Below, piece after piece: positions 57,901-64,000 of a stretch of 64,000 bases of DNA (its first letter is position 1; every line of letters begins with the position of its first letter). The notes under the pieces are model-generated. The model searched no databases and was not told where the DNA came from. It was given only the letters and a program-made list of their open reading frames with translations. The stretch comes from Periplaneta americana. Taxonomy: Eukaryota; Arthropoda; Insecta; Blattodea; Blattidae. A program made the position numbers and the translations under genes. The stretch spans positions 121,416,226 to 121,480,225 of the forward strand of contig NC_091117.1 of the NCBI RefSeq assembly GCF_040183065.1. Direction: 5' to 3'.

Positions 57901-60900
57901 GAAAAAACATAGTATGGACTGAGATAACATATAGACTGGACTGAGAAGACAGGAAGTTGACTGAGATTACATAGGGACGACTCAGAAGACAGAGAGTTGA
58001 TTGAGAAGACATAGAGTGGACTGAGAAAACAGGGAGTGGCCTGATAGGACATAAATTGGTCTTAGAACACATAGAGAGGACGGAGAAGAAAGAGAGTGAA
58101 CGGAAAGGACATAGAATGGACTGAGAACACATAGGGTGGACTGGGAAGTCATAGTGTGGACTGAGATGACAGAGTGGACTCAGAAGACATAGGGTGGACT
58201 CAGAACACAGGGAGTAGACTTAGAGGATATAGAGTGGACTGAGAGGACATAGAGTGGACTGAGAAGGCGTAGAGTGGACAGAAAAATGTCGAGTGGACTG
58301 AAAAGACATAGAGTGAACTGAGTTGACACATAGTGGACTGAGAAGACAGGGAGTGGACTGGGATGACATAGAGTGGATTGAGAACACATAGAGTGGAATG
58401 AGATAACAAATAGTGATCTCAGAAGACATGGAGTGGACTGAGAAGACCTAGAGTGGACTGAGATGACATATCTTGGACTGGGAAGAAACAGAATGGACTG
58501 AGAGAACATATAGGTGACTGAGAAGGCAGGGAGTGGACTGAGAGCATCTAGAGAGGATTGAGAAGACATAGTGTGGACTGAGTAGACATAGAGTGGTCTG
58601 ATATGTCATATAGTCTATACTGAGAAGACAGGGAGTTTACAGAGATGACATAGAGTGCACTGAGAAGACAGGGAGTGAACTGAGAGGACATAGAATGGAC
58701 TGAGAACAAATAGAGTGGACTGGGAAAACATAGAGTGGGCTCAAATGACATAGAATGGACTGAGAAGACAGGAAGTGGACTGAGACGACATAGAGTGGAC
58801 TGAGAAGACAGAGTGGACTGAGATGACACATAGTGGACTGGGAAGACATAGAGTGGACTGAGATGACATATAGTTGACTGATAAGACATAGAGCTTACTG
58901 GGAGGACATAGAGTGGACTGATAATACAGGTAGTGGACTGATATGACATAGAGTGGATTGAGATGACATAGAGTTGACTGAGAAAACATAGGGTGGACAG
59001 AGATGACACATAGTGGACTGAGAAGATAGGGAGTGGACTGAGATTGCATACAGTGGACTGAGATGTCATAGAGGGGACTGAGAAAACAGGGAGTGGACGG
59101 ATAGGACATAGAGTGGACTGAGAGGACATACATTGGACTTAGAAATCATAGAGTGGATTGAGAAGACATAGAGTTGAGTGAGAGGACATAGAGTGGACAG
59201 AAAAGGCATAGAGTATACTGAGAGTATATAGAGTGGACTGAGATGACATAGAGTGGATTGAGAAAGCAGGGAGTGGACAGAGAGGACAGAGAGTGGACTG
59301 AGAACACATAGAGTGGACTTGGATATCATAGAGTGGACTGAGATGACATGGAGTGGACTGAGATGACAAGAGGTGGACTGAGATGACATATAGTGAACTG
59401 AGAATACAAAGAGTTGACTGGGAAGACATAGGGTGGACTCAGAAGACAGGGAGTAGACTTAGAGGACATAGAGTGGTCTGAGAAGACGTAGAGTGGATTC
59501 AGATGATATATATAGTGGACTGAGAACATAGGGATTGGACTGGGAGGACATACAGCGGACAGAGAAGACATAGATTGGACAGAGAAGACATAGAGTGGAC
59601 TGAGAAGACACAGAGTGGACTGAGAAAACACAGAGTGGACTGAAATTTATTAGAGAATACTGAGAAGGCATAGAGTGGACTGAAAGTACGTATAGAGGAC
59701 TGAGAAGACATAGAGTGGACTGAGATGACATATAGTGGACTGACAAGACATAGAATTGACTGAGATGACATAGTGTTGACTGAGATGACATAGAGTGGAC
59801 TGAGAAGACAGGGAGTGGACTGACAAGACAGAGTGGACTGAGAAGACATAGAGTGGATTGAGATGACACATAGTGAACTGAGAAGTCAGGGAGTGGACTG
59901 ATATGACACAGTGGACTGAGAAGATATAGAGAGGGCTGAGAAAACATAGAGTGGAGTGAGATAACACAGAATGGTTTGACAAGACGCGGAGTGGACTGAG
60001 ATGTTATAGAGTGCACTGACAAGACTGGGAGTAGACTGAGAATACAGGGAGTGGACTGAGGTGACATAGATTGGACTGAGAAGGCAGAGGGTGGACTGAG
60101 AGGATATAGAGTGGACTGAGATGACATAGAGTGGATTGAGAAAGCAAGGAGAGGACAGAGAGGACATAGAGTGGACCGAGAACACATTGAGTGGACTGGG
60201 AAGTCATAGAGTGGACTGAGATGACATGGAGTGGACTGAGATGACAGGAAGTGGACTGAGATGACATATAGTGGACTGTGAATACAGGTAGTCGACTGAG
60301 AAGACATAGGGTGGACTCAGAAGACAGGGAGTAGACTGAGAACACATAGGGAGGACTCAGAAGAGAGGGAGTAGACTTAGAGTGGTCAGAGAAGACGTAG
60401 AGTGGACTCAGATGATATAAAGTGGACTGAGAAGACAGGGATTGGACTGGGAGGACATATAGCAGACAGAGAAGACATAGAGTGGACTGAGAAGACATAG
60501 AGTGGACTGAGAAGACATAGAGTGGACTGACATATATTAGAGAATACTGAGAAGGTATAGATTGGACTGAGTGTACGTATAGTGGACTGAGAAGACAGAG
60601 AGTGGACTGAGATGACATATAGTGGACTGACAAGACATAGAGTTGACTGAGATGCCATAGTGTTGACTGGGATGACATAGATTGGACTGAGATGACAGGG
60701 AGTGGACTGAGAAGACAGAGTGGACTGAGAAGACATAGAATGGATTGAGATGACGCATAGTGAACTGAGAAGTCAGGGAGTGGACTGATATGACACAGTG
60801 GAGTGAGAAGATATAGAGAGGACTGAGAAAACATAGAGTGGAGTGAGATAACACAGAATGTTTGGACAAGACAGGGAGTGGACTGAGATGACATAACGTG

Positions 60901-63900
60901 CACTGACAAGACTGGGAGTTGACTGAGAATACAGGGAGTGGACTGAGGTGACATAGATTGGACTGAGAAGGCCTAGTGTGGACTAAGAGAATATAGAGTG
61001 GAATGAGAAGACATAGAGTGGACTGAGAGGACATAGAGTGGACTGAGATGACATAGAGTAGACTGAGAAGGATAGTGCACTGAGAGGATACAGAGTGGAC
61101 TGAGATGACATAGCGTAGATTGAGAAAACAGGGAGTGGACAGAGAGGACATAGAGTGGGCTGAAAACACATAGAGTGGACTGGGAAGTCATAGGTTGGAC
61201 TGAGATCACATGTAGTGGACTGAGAATACAGGGAGAGGACTGAGATGACACATAGTGGACTGAGAATACAGGGAGGTGACTGAGATGATATAGAGTGCAC
61301 TGACAATACTGGGAGTTGAATGTGAATACAGGGAGTGGACTGAGGTGACATAGATTGGACTGAGAAAGCAGAGGGTGGACTGAGAGGATATAGAGTGGAA
61401 TGAGAAGACATAGAGTGGTCTGAGAAGACATAGAGTGGACTCAGATGATATAAAGTGGACTGAGAAGACAGGTAGTGGACTGGGAGGACATATAGTGGAC
61501 TGAGAATACATATAGTGGTCTGAGATAACATATAGACTGGACTGAGAAGACAGGAAGTTGACTGAGATTACATAGGGTGGACTCAGAAGACAGAGAGTAG
61601 ATTGAGAAGACATAAAGTGGACGGAGAAAACAGGGAGTGGCCTGATAGGACATAAATTGGTCTTAGAACGTATAGAGAGGTCGGAGAAGAAAGAGAGTGA
61701 ACGGAAAGGACATAGAATGGACTGAGAACACATAGGGTGGACTGGGAAGTCATAGTGTGGACTGAGAAGACAGAGTGGACTCAGAAGACATAGGGTGGAC
61801 TCAGAACACAGGGAGTAGACTTAGAGGACATAGAGTGGACTGAGAGGACATAGAGTGGACTGAGAAGGCGTAGAGTGGACAGAAAAATGTCGAGTGGACT
61901 GAAAAGACATAGAGTGAACTGAGTTGACACATAGTGGACTGAGAAGACAAGGAGTGGACTGGGATGACATAGAGTGGATTGAGAACACATACAGTGGAAT
62001 GAGATAACAAATAGTGATCTCAGAAGACAGGGAGTGGAGTGAGAAGACATAGAGTGGACTGAGATGACATATCTTGGACTGGGAAGAAACAGAATGGACT
62101 GAGTGAACATATAGGTGACTGAGAAGGCAGGGAGTGGACTGAAAGCATCTAGAGAGGATTGACAAGACATAGTGTGGACTGAGTAGACATAGAGTGGTCT
62201 GATATGTCATATAGTCTATACTGAGAAGACAGGGAGTTTACAGAGATGACATAGAGTGCACTGAGAAGACAGAGTGGACTGATATGACACAGTGGACTTA
62301 GAAGACATAGAGTGAACTTAGAAGACATTGAGTGGACTGAGAAGATATAGATTGGAATGAGATGAAATAGATTGGATTGAGATGACAGAGTGGACTGAGA
62401 ATACAGGGAGTGGACTGAGGTGACATAGATTGGACTGAGAAGGCAGAGGGTGGACTAAGAGAATATAGAGTGGACTGAGAGGACCTAGAGTGGACTGAGA
62501 GGACATAGAGTGGACTGATAGGACATAGAGTGGACTGAGATGACATAGAGTAGACTGAGAAGGATAGTGCACTGAGAGGATACAGAGTGGACTGAGATGA
62601 CATAGCGTGGATTGAGAATACAAGGAGTGGATTGAGAGGACATAGAGTGGGCTGAAAACACATAGAGTGGGCTGAAAACACATAGAGTGGACTGGGTAGT
62701 CTTAGGGTGGACTGAGATCACATGTAGTGGACTGAGAATACAGGGAGGTGACTGAGATGATATAGAGTGCACTGACAATACTGGGAGTTGAATGAGAATA
62801 CAGAGTGGACTGAGGTGACATAGATTGGACTGAGAAAGCAGAGAGTGGACTGAGAGGATATAGAGTGGAATGAGAAGACATAGAGTGGTCTGAGAAGACA
62901 TAGAGTGGACTCAGATGATATAAAGTGGACTGCGAAGACAGGGAGTGGACTGGGAGGACATATAGTGGACTGAGAATACATAGAGTGGACTGAGAAGATA
63001 TAGAGAACACAGAGAAGACATAGAGTTGACTGAGATGACATAGTGTGAACTGAGAATACTTAGAGTGGACTGACAGGACATAGAGTGGACTGAGATGACA
63101 TAGAGTGGACAGAGAAGAAATAGAGTACTGAGAGGACATAGAGTGGACAGATATAACATAGAGCGGACTGAGAAGACATAGAGTAGTCTGAGAATACATA
63201 GAGTGGACTGAGAAAACAGGAAGTGGCTGAGATGACATAGTGTGGACTGAGAAGACATAGAGTGGATTGAGATGACACATAGTGAACTGAGAATCAGGGA
63301 GTGGACTGAGATGACATATCTTGGACTGAGAAGGAAGTTAATGGACTGAGAGGACATATAGTGGACTGAAAAGAGAGGGAATGGACCGAGAGGACATAGA
63401 GTGGACTGAGAAGTCATAGTGTGGACTGAGTGGACATAGAGTTGTCTGAGATGACATATGGACTGGACTGAGAAGACAGGGAGTTGACTTAGATGACATA
63501 GAGTGGACTGAGAGGACAGAGAATTGAGTGAGAAGACATAGAGTGGACTGAGAAAAGAGGAGTCGACTAAGAGGACATAGAGTGGACTGAGAGTACATAG
63601 AGTGGACTGAGATGTCATACAGAAGAATGAGAAGACAAAGAGTGGACCGAGAGGACATAGAGAGAACTGAGAGGACAAAGAGTGGACTGAGAGAATAAAG
63701 AGTGGACTGAAATTATATAGAGTGGACTGAGTAAACAGGGAGTGGACTGATAGGACATAGAGTTGACTGAGAGGACATGGATTGGAGTTAGGAAACATAG
63801 AGTGGACTGAGAAGGCATAGAGTGGACTGAGAGGACATAGAGTGGACTGAGAGTGCTCAGAGTACTGAGAATGGACTGAGGGGACATAGAGTGAACTGAG

Positions 63901-64000
63901 AACACATAGAGTTGACTGGGAAGGCTTAGAGTTGACTGAGATGACATAGAGTGGACTGAGAAGACAAGGAGTACAGTGGGATGACATAGAGTGGACTGAG
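45986..64000. repeat. ~18-kb minisatellite, 20-bp unit, with higher-order repeats; runs off the window
   Basis: About 900 units of TGAGAAGACATAGAGTGGAC. Variable positions are mainly the bases after TGAGA and CAT/CAG (GACATAGAG versus GACAGGGAG). The plus strand is purine-rich. Higher-order structure: ATATGACACAGTGGACTGAG recurs at 52921, ~53636, 54330, 55213, 59901 and 60788, giving periods near 700 and 885 bp. The block with GATGTAACAGAG repeats at 50234 and 57265 (7,031 bp). The block with GAAAAATGTCGAG repeats at 58281 and 61882 (3,601 bp). The minus strand has long Ser/Leu/Val/Tyr frames (up to 447 codons), explained by a stop-free unit. I do not call them genes. Confidence 0.97.

Noticed and set aside
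46077-64000. Dozens of minus-strand open frames up to 447 codons (Ser/Leu/Val/Tyr-rich)
   Set aside because: They overlap in all three frames, begin and end at random unit variants, and follow simply from a stop-free 20-bp unit. No promoter, splice site or domain supports any one of them.

Overview
The window is eukaryotic nuclear DNA, most likely from an insect. A cockroach or other blattodean/polyneopteran is my guess. The evidence is a cox1 fragment that reads only in the invertebrate mitochondrial code (TGA=Trp, AGA=Ser), tRNA-derived SINEs of a type I associate with cockroaches and termites, many insect-type transposon relics, a low-GC background and frequent 'aggcctat' motifs. I see no intact conventional gene. 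It looks like repeat-rich intergenic or intronic DNA.

Layout. 1-3.5 kb: a 74-bp tandem array split by a 297-bp insertion with a 7-bp target duplication. 3.7 kb: nuclear mitochondrial cox1 fragment. 4.1-5.1 kb: DNA transposon with terminal inverted repeats. 6.3-7.0 kb: LINE RNase H relic. 7.7-9.4 kb: homogeneous 113-bp array. 9.9-12.8 kb: SINE, LINE ORF1-like copy A, a ~780-bp palindromic foldback with a tRNA-like loop, and a hAT MITE with perfect 8-bp target duplications. 13.5-14.8 kb: diverged purine-rich array of 20-bp period. 14.8-16.9 kb: piggyBac relic. 18.3-20.3 kb: duplicated phase 1-1 exons on the minus strand, two MITEs whose empty sites can be read from paralogous sequence, and a THAP-domain relic. 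21.1-24.9 kb: MULE and hAT relics, a SINE, a hairpin resembling a hammerhead ribozyme, and a mariner-like foldback. 25.0-26.7 kb: a 1,695-bp minus-strand exon of about 31 copies of an 18-residue TQT repeat. 27.3-33.4 kb: Tc1 relic, MITE, deleted hAT, second THAP relic, two LINE fragments. 34.4-36.3 kb: broken DDE-like transposase gene. 36.8-45.2 kb: LINE fragments, SINE, a degraded Tx1/L1-like LINE (minus), LINE ORF1-like copy B, MITE. 45.3-45.6 kb: TTTA microsatellite. About 46 kb to the window end: an ~18-kb minisatellite with a 20-bp unit and higher-order repeats.

Most likely to be worth pursuing: (1) the TQT-repeat exon, which belongs to a family of three frame-neutral cassette exons and could encode a multivalent dynein-light-chain (LC8) ligand; (2) the 18-kb array, whose minus strand is largely open in all three frames and gives the same 20-residue periodic peptide in each; (3) the long foldback with a pol III-like loop; (4) the hammerhead-like hairpin. 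Everything else reads as ordinary transposon sediment, although five insertions can be resolved to the base from target duplications, and three of these are confirmed by an empty site or a restored reading frame.
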